NCBI GenBank assembly: GCA_945885485.1
Contig: CAMCYT010000046.1
Span: 1-14,381 of the forward strand
Length of the DNA stretch: 14,381 nt
From: Prosthecobacter debontii
GTDB taxonomy: Bacteria; Verrucomicrobiota; Verrucomicrobiia; Verrucomicrobiales; Akkermansiaceae
Direction of reading: 5' to 3'
Position numbers and translations under genes: made by a program. Shown in pieces: positions 1-5,764 of this stretch; within the stretch, counting starts at the first letter, position 1; the number at the start of each line of letters is the position of its first letter. Below the pieces are notes generated by a model, which was not told where the DNA came from, did not search any database, and saw nothing but the letters and a program-made list of their open reading frames with translations.

Positions 1-1
1 C

Positions 2-547
2 CATTTCCTATTGGCTCGCAATGGCCGCGGCAAGACGACTTTACTCCGCACTCTCGCAGGCACCCTGAAATCGGTGAAAGGGAAATTTCGTGTCGAGGGT
101 TTCGTGCAGTATCTTCCCGAAGATTTGCGCTTCGATCCTGAGATCACGCCAGCTACGGTTTTTCGTATGCTTATTCCCAAAGCGAGACAAGCCGCAGCGT
201 TGGATCTCGCTGCTCGCATTGAACTGGATCTGAAAAAGCCCTACGGTCGCCTTTCCACTGGGAATCGCCGCAAGACAAGTTTGATCGTAGGAGAGTTTTC
301 CGTGAAACCGAATGTGGGTAATATTCTCCTGCTCGACGAGCCCTTCAGCGGACTTGACGCTTTTGCCCGTCAGGTATTCGAGGAAATATGGAATGAATCC
401 TCTTCCAACGTTTTACGCCTTGTGAGCTGTCATCCAGATTACGATTCGATGAAGATGCCTAGTGCCTTGCTAATCGAAGGAAAATCCGCGCGTCACCTAG
501 CAAGTGATGACCAAACTTGGAGCCAACTCAAATCCCTAATTAGCTAA
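2..547 (+). CDS. ABC transporter ATP-binding protein, 5' end outside window
   Basis: This is the nucleotide-binding subunit of an ABC transporter, which hydrolyses ATP at the cytoplasmic face of the membrane. The frame is open from the left edge, and the window begins just before the Walker A loop (ARNGRGKTT, about nt 14-40), so the true start lies upstream. The first Walker A glycine is Ala here. Downstream are a degenerate signature motif (LSTGN in place of LSGGQ, about nt 253-267), a clear Walker B with D-loop (ILLLDEPFSGLD, about nt 322-357), and the H-loop histidine in SCHPDYD. The remaining C-terminus is short, as in small ABC-2-type export ATPases. The stop is 3 nt before the next gene, a predicted membrane protein, so the pair probably forms one transporter. 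The substrate cannot be read from the sequence. The ABC ATPase assignment is certain and the export direction is inferred. Confidence 0.93.
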   Translation, partial: HFLLARNGRGKTTLLRTLAGTLKSVKGKFRVEGFVQYLPEDLRFDPEITPATVFRMLIPKARQAAALDLAARIELDLKKPYGRLSTGNRRKTSLIVGEFSVKPNVGNILLLDEPFSGLDAFARQVFEEIWNESSSNVLRLVSCHPDYDSMKMPSALLIEGKSARHLASDDQTWSQLKSLIS

Positions 548-550
548 ACC

Positions 551-1318
551 ATGAGACTCTTCCGCCTCACATTCGCCACGATTTATCACCGTAAGGCATG
601 GGCAATCTGCGCTTTTGCTTTGATCGTTCTTCCTTTTGTTTTGCCGCTGATTTCAAGCGCCACCGAAAAGCCACTGCTCATACAGCCAGCTCGTATCCTT
701 GCTTTATGGAATATACTTTGGATATGCGCTCTGACTTGGGGCTTATTCACTGCTGCCCATGAAGGCGAAAGCAACGCCAAATCCGGTATTGGAGAGTATT
801 TCCTCACCTCCGGTGTCTCAGCCTCTCGCCAACTTTTTGAAATCTGGCTTGCGGTCATGTGTTTCATTTTACCGCTCGCGATCATCGGTGCACTTTTCTG
901 TCAGTTCGCTGCAACACCAAAGGATCCCGTCGAACGCTCGATGTGGTGGATACTCAATGGCCAGTATGCAGCACTCTTCATCATCGTCATTGCTCCCTTG
1001 CTCCTCCTAGCAATATCGATTTCTTCTCGCTTTGGTGGTATCACAGGGTTCGCATTTACATTATTTCTCGCGCTTTACGGCCTCTATGGCGTTGGTTATC
1101 TCGATAACATGCTCAGATTGGAGGAGAATTCAATTCTTCATGGTATCTGGCTCTTCTCCCCACAGTATCGCTACGCGGATCTCACTCAACGCCTGCTTTT
1201 CAAAGACGGAGCGCTTCCAATCGCTTTATTCTGCTCCATGATGGGTTACTTCGCTGGAATATTCGCCGTCTATCTCGGCATCGCTCGGCTCTGCTTCCGC
1301 ACAAAACTCCTCACTTAA
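551..1318 (+). CDS. Membrane protein, probable ABC transporter permease
   Basis: This 255-residue, very hydrophobic protein has about six predicted membrane helices, at roughly residues 17-35, 50-68, 94-114, 138-158, 163-183 and 225-248. The N-terminal stretch MRLFRLTFATIYHRKAW is basic and amphipathic, as in ABC-2-type permeases that start in the cytoplasm. It begins 3 nt after the stop of the ATPase gene, in the context ctaaaccATG with no Shine-Dalgarno sequence. The tight spacing is the main reason to call it the membrane partner of that ATPase. No family-defining motif is recognisable, so the permease label rests on topology and context. Another integral membrane protein of the same operon is the alternative. 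An open frame on the opposite strand (nt 586-885) is a shadow. Confidence 0.75.
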   Translation: MRLFRLTFATIYHRKAWAICAFALIVLPFVLPLISSATEKPLLIQPARILALWNILWICALTWGLFTAAHEGESNAKSGIGEYFLTSGVSASRQLFEIWLAVMCFILPLAIIGALFCQFAATPKDPVERSMWWILNGQYAALFIIVIAPLLLLAISISSRFGGITGFAFTLFLALYGLYGVGYLDNMLRLEENSILHGIWLFSPQYRYADLTQRLLFKDGALPIALFCSMMGYFAGIFAVYLGIARLCFRTKLLT

Positions 1319-1347
1319 TGTTTAAATCCTCAAATCTTTAAACAGCC

Positions 1348-2289
1348 ATGGGTATCTCTCCAAATATCACCTCTATCTGCTTGATCGGGTTAGGTGCGCT
1401 CGCATGGACGTTTGCTGCACGCCCAGTGGTTGAAAATCCTGATCTTGACGTGCCTCTAAATCCGCTTGGAATCAAACGCAGTCCTTATGGCGAAGTCTTT
1501 GCAATGGCCATGCAAAGTCCAATTGAGAGCTTTTTCCACGCCAGTATGGGGCATGAAGGCCATGATCACGGGCCTGGCGAGAAATGTAATGAAACCGTCA
1601 GCGCGCCTGAGGAAAAGCATGAACACGATGAGAATTGTGAGCACGATCATGCTCACGACGACCATGCTGCTCTCGCAGAGAGCAAGGAAGTTCTGTCGAT
1701 ACAATCACGAATACTCAGTCTGATTGAGGCCATGAATAAAGGTAGTCACCTTCGTACTAATCCTAAGGCTGCCAATGAAGCTCTCATGCGTCACCTCCGC
1801 CGTGAGGCTGAAGATAAACTCCGCTTCGCTTACGAGATGGATCCTTCGCATTATGGAAACTACAACTCCCTCCACTTTTTCCTCACCGAACCAGCAATCG
1901 GCACCCGCCCACAACTCACCCCAAGTGCATTAAAACTCGCAGAGGAAACCATTAATTATAGCCTCAAGCAGGAAAACGATCCCCGCCCAGCACTTACCGC
2001 AGCAGGAGCTTGCACTAACATCCTCGATTTGATGTTCACGGATTACACCCACAACGAATCCTCCACGTTCACATTTGAACAAATGCATCAGACTCTGAAT
2101 CTCTTGGATTATTGTCTCAATCGATACAATACGATCGCCAAGCAATGGGATGAATCGAAAAATTGGGAACTGCTATCTCCAATGCGGGTTGCTGAGTGCG
2201 AAGAACGCTATCGCTTCATCTCTAAAATCCACGACGCCGCCGCGAAAACGCTCGTTCGCATAGAAAACGAAGCTCGATCTCCTCAGTAG
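1348..2289 (+). CDS. Hypothetical membrane-anchored protein with His-rich segment
   Basis: The protein has 313 residues and I do not recognise the family. It begins with one hydrophobic segment (about residues 8-24) that could be an uncleaved signal anchor or signal peptide. A low-complexity stretch at about residues 64-106 is dense in His, Asp and Glu, with two cysteines (C80 and C97). Such a stretch could bind divalent metals such as zinc, nickel or copper, but that is inference. Residues about 110-313 look alpha-helical and soluble, with many charged residues and helical-repeat character. The gene starts 29 nt after the putative permease gene (context aaacagccATG) and is probably the third gene of that transcription unit. 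This suggests a periplasmic accessory protein of the transporter. No enzyme motif is visible. Confidence 0.7.
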   Translation: MGISPNITSICLIGLGALAWTFAARPVVENPDLDVPLNPLGIKRSPYGEVFAMAMQSPIESFFHASMGHEGHDHGPGEKCNETVSAPEEKHEHDENCEHDHAHDDHAALAESKEVLSIQSRILSLIEAMNKGSHLRTNPKAANEALMRHLRREAEDKLRFAYEMDPSHYGNYNSLHFFLTEPAIGTRPQLTPSALKLAEETINYSLKQENDPRPALTAAGACTNILDLMFTDYTHNESSTFTFEQMHQTLNLLDYCLNRYNTIAKQWDESKNWELLSPMRVAECEERYRFISKIHDAAAKTLVRIENEARSPQ

Positions 2290-2679
2290 ACACTTCCGGA
2301 TATCTATTCCGCCCTTGCTTGCTGTAAATCATTCTATGGAATGTGAATTCTAAGAAAATGACAAAAAACCTTATTTTATAAGAGATACATAAATTGTTAA
2401 TGGATCACTTAAGCGCAAAACTCAAAAAATGCGTTCACCTACAAAAGAATACTTGCGTAAAAAATAAAAATATATTATTTCTACAAATCTAATCGAAAAA
2501 ACTATTTTTCATGGTTCATCTTTTATATAAAATCACATAAAAGATGAATTTGAGTAACAACTAATCTTCTTCCTAAAACTTTCTGAGATTCCTTAACGAA
2601 ACCGATAGATTCAAAACCTACCAAAATCATTAAGAAATATCGCTCCGACAAAAAAATAGAAAACACAAATAATAAAACC
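2290..2679. other. AT-rich intergenic region before the prepilin gene
   Basis: These 390 nt hold no supportable gene. The sequence turns sharply AT-rich after the stop at 2289. The only open frame of any size (minus strand, 2523-2882) mostly overlaps the prepilin gene antiparallel and has no recognisable protein features. One perfect 11-bp inverted repeat lies at 2515-2548. The region must carry the prepilin promoter, but no convincing -35/-10 pair with normal spacing could be picked out among the many AT-rich hexamers. Confidence 0.6.
2515..2548. repeat. Perfect 11-bp inverted repeat
   Basis: The arms TTCATCTTTTA (2515-2525) and TAAAAGATGAA (2538-2548) are exact reverse complements separated by 12 nt. 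There is no following T-tract, so it does not look like a terminator. Its position 130 nt upstream of the prepilin gene would suit an operator or a leader hairpin. In such AT-rich sequence a chance palindrome is possible but an 11-bp perfect match is notable. Confidence 0.5.
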
Positions 2680-3138
2680 ATGAAACTAACACAAAAATAC
2701 AATAACAAAGCAACCAAGTCCGGCATGACTCTCCTTGAGCTCACCGTCGTTATTCTTGTTTTGCTATCACTCATCGCGATCCTCTTCATTGGAGCTCGTG
2801 CATGGAAAAAGGGTTCAGATCGAGCAGGTTGCATCATGAATATTCGAAATGTGCAACAAGCTGTTCGTGGCCACATGAACATGAATGCGTTGAACGTAGT
2901 TCCTGCTTCGACTTTAATCTATAGTTCTCCTGCTGTGCCTGCGGGTGTAGATCCCGTCACTAGTGCTGTTATTCCTGCAGTTGCGGCTGTTGATGGATAC
3001 CTCCCAGGTCCTAGTTGCCCAGCACAAGGAGTTTATACTTACACAGCTGGTGCAGCCGCACCTCCAGGGACTATCATCCTCTCGTGTTCATTATCTGTCA
3101 CAGAAGATCACATTCCGGCTGGCACTAGCAATTGGTAA
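2680..3138 (+). CDS. Type IV prepilin-like (type II pseudopilin-like) protein
   Basis: This 152-residue protein has a class III signal. A short basic leader ends in KSG, followed by the mature N-terminus MTLLELTVVILVLLSLIAILF. Cleavage is expected between G15 and M16, with methylation of M16 and the usual Glu at mature position 5. The hydrophobic helix (residues 16-36) would embed it in the membrane before assembly into a pilus or pseudopilus. The C-terminal part contains CPAQGVYTY and a second Cys (SCSLS), a pattern I associate with small verrucomicrobial prepilin-like proteins. A Pro/Ala/Val-rich stretch (residues about 72-105) sits between. The start context is aataaaaccATG without a Shine-Dalgarno sequence. 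It stands alone between an AT-rich gap and a strong terminator, so it is probably monocistronic. No secretion or pilus assembly genes are adjacent. Confidence 0.85.
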   Translation: MKLTQKYNNKATKSGMTLLELTVVILVLLSLIAILFIGARAWKKGSDRAGCIMNIRNVQQAVRGHMNMNALNVVPASTLIYSSPAVPAGVDPVTSAVIPAVAAVDGYLPGPSCPAQGVYTYTAGAAAPPGTIILSCSLSVTEDHIPAGTSNW

Positions 3139-3161
3139 GCAAGTAGCTATAAATTAATTCC

Positions 3162-3198
3162 AAGACCCACTTGCCAATGGCAAGTGGGTCTTTTTTTT
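3162..3198 (+). terminator. Intrinsic terminator after the prepilin gene
   Basis: A 14-bp perfect stem, AAGACCCACTTGCC (3162-3175) with GGCAAGTGGGTCTT (3179-3192), has a 3-nt AAT loop and runs directly into eight consecutive T residues (3191-3198). It starts 24 nt after the prepilin stop. It isolates the prepilin transcript from the downstream region. On the opposite strand the hairpin is followed only by a weak T-containing stretch. Confidence 0.95.
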
Positions 3199-3204
3199 GG
3201 CAAC

Positions 3205-3542
3205 CAGTCCATATCCCCCGTATCAAGCCAGCCATGGATTTGGTCATCATTTTTCTGATGAGAGGGATGCGTTGGGAGATTCGGAACGCGGGGTTGCGGA
3301 AGGGGGAGATCCATTCGTGATCGGATTGGAAAATGGGGGTCAGACTGCGGGTGGCGAGTTAGTAGTAACGGAGAGTGGGTCCGCTGTGTTGCATGAGGAA
3401 CCCCGCACCAACGGCGCGGCATTCGGGGGCTTGCTCGAAGACTTCGACCTCATGTCCTTGCGCGTTTCAAAAATACCGCAGCAGATGCGCCCGCCGCACC
3501 ACAACCGATTACGGCGACCCGCAAGATGCGATGGTTCAATAT
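3205..3542 (-). pseudogene. Remnant of an FAD-dependent monooxygenase gene
   Basis: Read on the minus strand with one frame correction, this stretch gives the N-terminus of a PHBH/UbiH-like flavin monooxygenase. It has a Rossmann FAD-binding motif (VAVIGCGAAGASAAVFLKRA, about nt 3526-3467), then in the next frame GHEVEVFEQAPECRAVGAGF and MQHSGPTL. One extra A in GCAAGGACAT causes the frameshift. The sequence then reads RYY-stop-LATRSLTPIFQSDHEW and MTKSMAGLIRG, which resembles the C-terminal end of the same family. The middle of the protein, several hundred residues, is missing. The in-frame TAA looks like a CAA (Gln) codon mutated. The start is also damaged: aaccATcGC fits a lost G from aaccATGCGC. 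The FAD-binding part is clear; the match of the C-terminal part rests on memory of the family. It converges on the prepilin terminator. Confidence 0.82.
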
Positions 3543-3868
3543 TTTTTCCAAAGGATTGGGACAAAAGGTTGAGGATGACTTGGCTCTCGATCTGACGAAT
3601 CACCTAAGCCACTTGGGTCTATTCCCAACCAGTCTAAGTCGTCGCGGCGGATTTCCTAAATATGAGGTTATTTGTACACTTGAGAGATTTTTCTAAAATT
3701 TTAGCGCACAAAATCTCCAATAATTGGATTTTCAGCAGTAAACAGGGGTTATTTTTTAGAATTTATTTATAAAACGGGGTAAAAATCGAGAATTTTTCCA
3801 TAAAAATATTACGTAACTCATTGAAAAGCAAGGATTAGCAAATTTACTTCAAAAAACTTCACTTTCTA
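3543..3868. other. AT-rich intergenic region upstream of mraZ
   Basis: No gene is supportable here. The sequence becomes strongly AT-rich from about 3650. It contains an inverted repeat, GAGATTTT (3684-3691) with AAAATCTC (3710-3717), which encloses the perfect palindrome CTAAAATTTTAG (3693-3704). A weak promoter-like pair, TTGAAA at 3821-3826 and TTTACT at 3843-3848 with 16-nt spacing, lies just before the repeat array preceding mraZ. These are suggestive only, but this region should hold the main dcw promoter. Confidence 0.45.
3821..3848 (+). promoter_or_regulatory. Candidate promoter of the dcw operon
   Basis: TTGAAA (3821-3826) and TTTACT (3843-3848) are separated by 16 nt and could be -35 and -10 elements; the -10 matches TATAAT at only four of six positions. 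Transcription would start about 3855, directly before the GTG-repeat array, so MraZ bound there could block it. Other hexamers in this AT-rich stretch could serve equally well. Confidence 0.25.
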
Positions 3869-3904
3869 CTTGTGGTTCGAGTGTACGAAAGTGTATCTAA
3901 GTGC
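3869..3904 (+). promoter_or_regulatory. Putative MraZ operator: four phased GTG-core repeats
   Basis: Four heptamers follow each other: CTTGTGG (3869-3875), CGAGTGT (3878-3884), AAAGTGT (3888-3894) and TAAGTGC (3898-3904). The GTG cores begin at 3872, 3881, 3891 and 3901, so the last three are exactly 10 bp apart, one helical turn. MraZ proteins are known to bind short direct repeats with a GTG core at about 10-bp spacing upstream of their own gene; the mollicute site AAAGTG(T/G) is identical to the third unit here. The array ends 25 nt before the mraZ ATG. The repeats are seen in the sequence, and binding by MraZ is inferred. Confidence 0.72.
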
Positions 3905-3929
3905 TGTCAATTTCGCCAGCTGTCGCTCG

Positions 3930-4382
3930 ATGATACCACAATTCCAACAATACAAGGGCTCGTTCCCTTACAAGACTGACTCGAAAAATCGGGTCAATGT
4001 TGTGCCGTCTTGGCGTCCGGTTCAGGGAGAAGCGTTGAATTTGATGCCGTCTCTTTCAGAGGGAGTGAAGGTGATTAAAGTGCTCACGCAAGAGGCTTTT
4101 GAATACCGGGTGGAGCGTATCAAGCAGCACGCGACCTCGCCGAAGGAAGAATCACAGCTCAAGACAAAGTTGGTGCGTCTGCTGCGCGAAGCAAACGTCA
4201 ACGAACAAGGCAAACTACTCATTCCTAAAGATCTAGCAGATTATGCCGGTATTATACCTGACAGCGAAGTGATGCTTTCTGCTGGCGACAGCCATTTCGA
4301 GATCTGGAATCGTTCGAGCTTTGAAAAAATCTTCGGACTTTCTGCGGTTCCTGAAGCAGATGATCATCTCGCAATTTTCTAA
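3930..4382 (+). CDS. mraZ: Transcriptional regulator MraZ
   Basis: MraZ is the DNA-binding regulator found at the head of dcw clusters; it forms ring-shaped oligomers from two SpoVT/AbrB-like half domains and usually represses its own operon. The protein from this ATG has 150 residues, the normal family length. The two half-domain motifs are visible but divergent: YKGSFPYKTDSKNRV (residues 8-22, with N where the DxxGR motif has G) and NEQGKLLIPKDLADYAG (residues 91-107, N and K in place of D and R). The motif EIWNRSSFEKI near the C-terminus is also typical. A TTG at 3870 in the same frame would add 20 residues, but it lies inside the operator repeats and precedes no family sequence, so ATG 3930 is preferred. 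No Shine-Dalgarno sequence is present. Confidence 0.93.
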   Translation: MIPQFQQYKGSFPYKTDSKNRVNVVPSWRPVQGEALNLMPSLSEGVKVIKVLTQEAFEYRVERIKQHATSPKEESQLKTKLVRLLREANVNEQGKLLIPKDLADYAGIIPDSEVMLSAGDSHFEIWNRSSFEKIFGLSAVPEADDHLAIF

Positions 4383-4465
4383 CATACACTAACATTTTGT
4401 TTCATTCCTCCATCTCTAACACCGATACGATCCGCCACACGGCAGGGTTTGGGCGGGGTGCCTGG

Positions 4466-5764
4466 ATGTGTTACACGAAAGAAATATTATCACCATTTTC
4501 AAGAAACCACGGGCTAGGGACAGCGCGCGGTTTCGAAAATACGAACGCCGTTACCGCTCCTGGCTGGTTGTCGGCACGGCGTTCGTTTCCTCTTTTTTTA
4601 GCTGAGCGCTTGAAGTCTCTCGGGACAGAGCTTCATTCGCTTATTGAACCGTTGCGCAGCGCTGCGCCTGGCTGGTTGTCAGCGCGCGCATCGGTTAATT
4701 TTTCCCAACGGAAACAAACCCACGAGCTCGGGACAGTTAGTGGTTATGGTAAATCGGACGCCGAGTCCGCTGCTGGCTGGTTGTCGGCCTCGGCGTCCGA
4801 ATCATTTTCTCCAAGAGGCTATCATCTTCCTGTGTTGCCGAATGAAGTCATTGAAATGATGGAAGCTGGACCCGGAAAATTCATCATCGACGGCACCTTG
4901 GGTGGCGGCGGACATTCCGAACTTTTACTCAAAACGGGCGCCAAAGTTTTGGGTGTGGATCGTGATCCAGAAGCTCTCGCACATGCAGGGGAGAGATTAT
5001 CTGCTTACGGTTCCCAGTTTTCGACATTCCAAGCGAATTTTTCCGAGATTCCATCTTACGGAGGAATTGAAGCCGGTGAGTTGGCGGATGGTTTGTTGTT
5101 AGATTTAGGAGTCTCCTCGCGTCAGCTTGATTCTGCTGAACGCGGCTTTTCCTTCATGCGTGAAGGTCCGCTCGATATGCGTATGGGTCCGAATGCAACC
5201 ATGACAGCAGCCCAGCTCGTCAATACCTGGCCTGAAGCGGAAATCACACGGATACTTTTCAGCTATGGCGAGGAACCGAGATCGCGCCGCATCGCCAACG
5301 CGATCGTTTCTCAACGTGAGAAAAAACCCTTTGCAACCACTTTGGAATTAGCAGGGTGCATTGAAAGTGCCGTGGGTCGAAATAGCAAAATTCATCCCGC
5401 GACCCGTTCTTTCCAGGCGATTCGGATGGCTATTAACGAAGAACTTGAATCCCTCGCATCCATTCTCGAATCGGCTGCAAAAGTATTAAAGCCCGGAGGT
5501 CGGTTGCTCATTATTACGTTCCATAGTTTGGAAGACCGCATGGTGAAACGATTTTTCCGGCATCATTCGGAACCTTACATTGACGATCCTACCTGGCCGG
5601 CACCTCGGCCCAACCCCGATTATAAATTCCGGCTGATTTCCAAAAAAGCCATAGCCCCACGTCAAACAGAGATCTCCTCTAACCCTCGAGCCCGCAGCGC
5701 AAAGCTTCGGGTTGCTCAGCTTTCTAGCCCTGTGATTCCAACAAATCATTTTTCAAAATCATGA
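4466..5764 (+). CDS. rsmH: 16S rRNA (cytosine1402-N4)-methyltransferase RsmH, with repetitive N-terminal extension
   Basis: RsmH (MraW) uses S-adenosylmethionine to methylate N4 of C1402 in the decoding centre of 16S rRNA. The conserved body begins at GYHLPVLPNEVIEMM (nt 4817 on) and includes the SAM-binding DGTLGGGGHS, VDRDPEAL, LDLGVSSRQLD, RGFSFMREGPLDMRM, HPATRSFQAIRMAINEE and GGRLLIITFHSLEDRMVK. That body is about 316 residues, close to the usual family length. About 117 further residues are open upstream to ATG 4466, and the frame continues to a TTG at 4397. They consist of three LGT...GWLSA repeats encoded by palindromic units and do not belong to the known family. There is no ATG nearer the body; TTG 4781, inside the third hairpin loop, would give 327 residues. 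The start is therefore uncertain, while the enzyme assignment is firm. The stop overlaps the next start (ATGA). Confidence 0.9.
   Translation: MCYTKEILSPFSRNHGLGTARGFENTNAVTAPGWLSARRSFPLFLAERLKSLGTELHSLIEPLRSAAPGWLSARASVNFSQRKQTHELGTVSGYGKSDAESAAGWLSASASESFSPRGYHLPVLPNEVIEMMEAGPGKFIIDGTLGGGGHSELLLKTGAKVLGVDRDPEALAHAGERLSAYGSQFSTFQANFSEIPSYGGIEAGELADGLLLDLGVSSRQLDSAERGFSFMREGPLDMRMGPNATMTAAQLVNTWPEAEITRILFSYGEEPRSRRIANAIVSQREKKPFATTLELAGCIESAVGRNSKIHPATRSFQAIRMAINEELESLASILESAAKVLKPGGRLLIITFHSLEDRMVKRFFRHHSEPYIDDPTWPAPRPNPDYKFRLISKKAIAPRQTEISSNPRARSAKLRVAQLSSPVIPTNHFSKS
4517..4599 (+). repeat. Palindromic repeat unit 1 (GGGACAG box and hairpin)
   Basis: GGGACAG (4517-4523) is followed after 17 nt by a perfect 11-bp stem, ACGAACGCCGT (4541-4551) with ACGGCGTTCGT (4576-4586). 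A short inner CCG/CGG pairing leads to the loop carrying CTGGCTGGTTGTC. A run of seven T residues (4593-4599) starts seven nt after the stem. In the rsmH frame it would encode LGT, later APGWLSAR. The sequence before the box (AAACCACGGGCTA) closely matches that before unit 3. Confidence 0.8.
4622..4703 (+). repeat. Palindromic repeat unit 2 (GGGACAG box and hairpin)
   Basis: GGGACAG (4622-4628) lies 105 nt after that of unit 1. The stem is AACCGTTGCGC (4647-4657) with GCGCATCGGTT (4686-4696), ten of eleven pairs, extended inward past one bulged A by GCGCT (4659-4663) with AGCGC (4681-4685). The loop again carries CTGGCTGGTTGTC, and TTTTT follows at 4699-4703. The stem sequence is unrelated to that of unit 1, yet pairing is kept. 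The encoded peptide is LGT, later APGWLSAR. Confidence 0.8.
4730..4807 (+). repeat. Palindromic repeat unit 3 (GGGACAG box and hairpin)
   Basis: GGGACAG (4730-4736) lies 108 nt after that of unit 2. A perfect 12-bp stem, TCGGACGCCGAG (4754-4765) with CTCGGCGTCCGA (4789-4800), encloses an inner CCG/CGG pairing and the CTGGCTGGTTGTC loop. TTTT follows at 4804-4807, and the conserved RsmH body begins ten nt further on. The encoded peptide is LGT, later AAGWLSAS. Confidence 0.8.

Noticed and set aside
2453..2478. Promoter-like TTGCGT with TATATT or TATTAT for the prepilin gene
   Set aside because: The spacing is only 12 to 14 nt and many AT-rich hexamers occur by chance here.
2523..2882. Minus-strand open frame of 119 codons with a hydrophobic stretch
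   Set aside because: It runs antiparallel to the prepilin gene, whose signal motif is clear; its hydrophobic part is the complement of intergenic AT-rich and prepilin sequence.
3197..3595. Plus-strand open frame of 132 codons and two overlapping minus-strand frames
   Set aside because: They are shadows of the decayed monooxygenase. The true coding signal alternates between minus-strand frames and gives recognisable family motifs, while these frames give none.
3870..3929. TTG start adding 20 residues to MraZ
   Set aside because: It overlaps the phased repeat array and adds sequence unlike the family. The ATG at 3930 gives a normal 150-residue MraZ.
4441..4485. A fourth, degenerate hairpin unit at the start of the rsmH frame
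   Set aside because: Only short interrupted pairing is possible, and the GGGACAG box and CTGGCTGGTTGTC loop are absent.
4517..4807. CRISPR array
   Set aside because: Units are spaced about 105 nt, stems differ from copy to copy, there are no uniform spacers, and no cas genes are visible.
4517..4807. Integron attC sites or a transposon end
   Set aside because: No integrase, transposase or attC core sites are seen, and the units are tandem in one orientation within a conserved operon.
4644..4859. Second open frame across the repeat array
   Set aside because: It ends inside the rsmH body, has no family features, and its openness is explained by the GC-rich repeated sequence.
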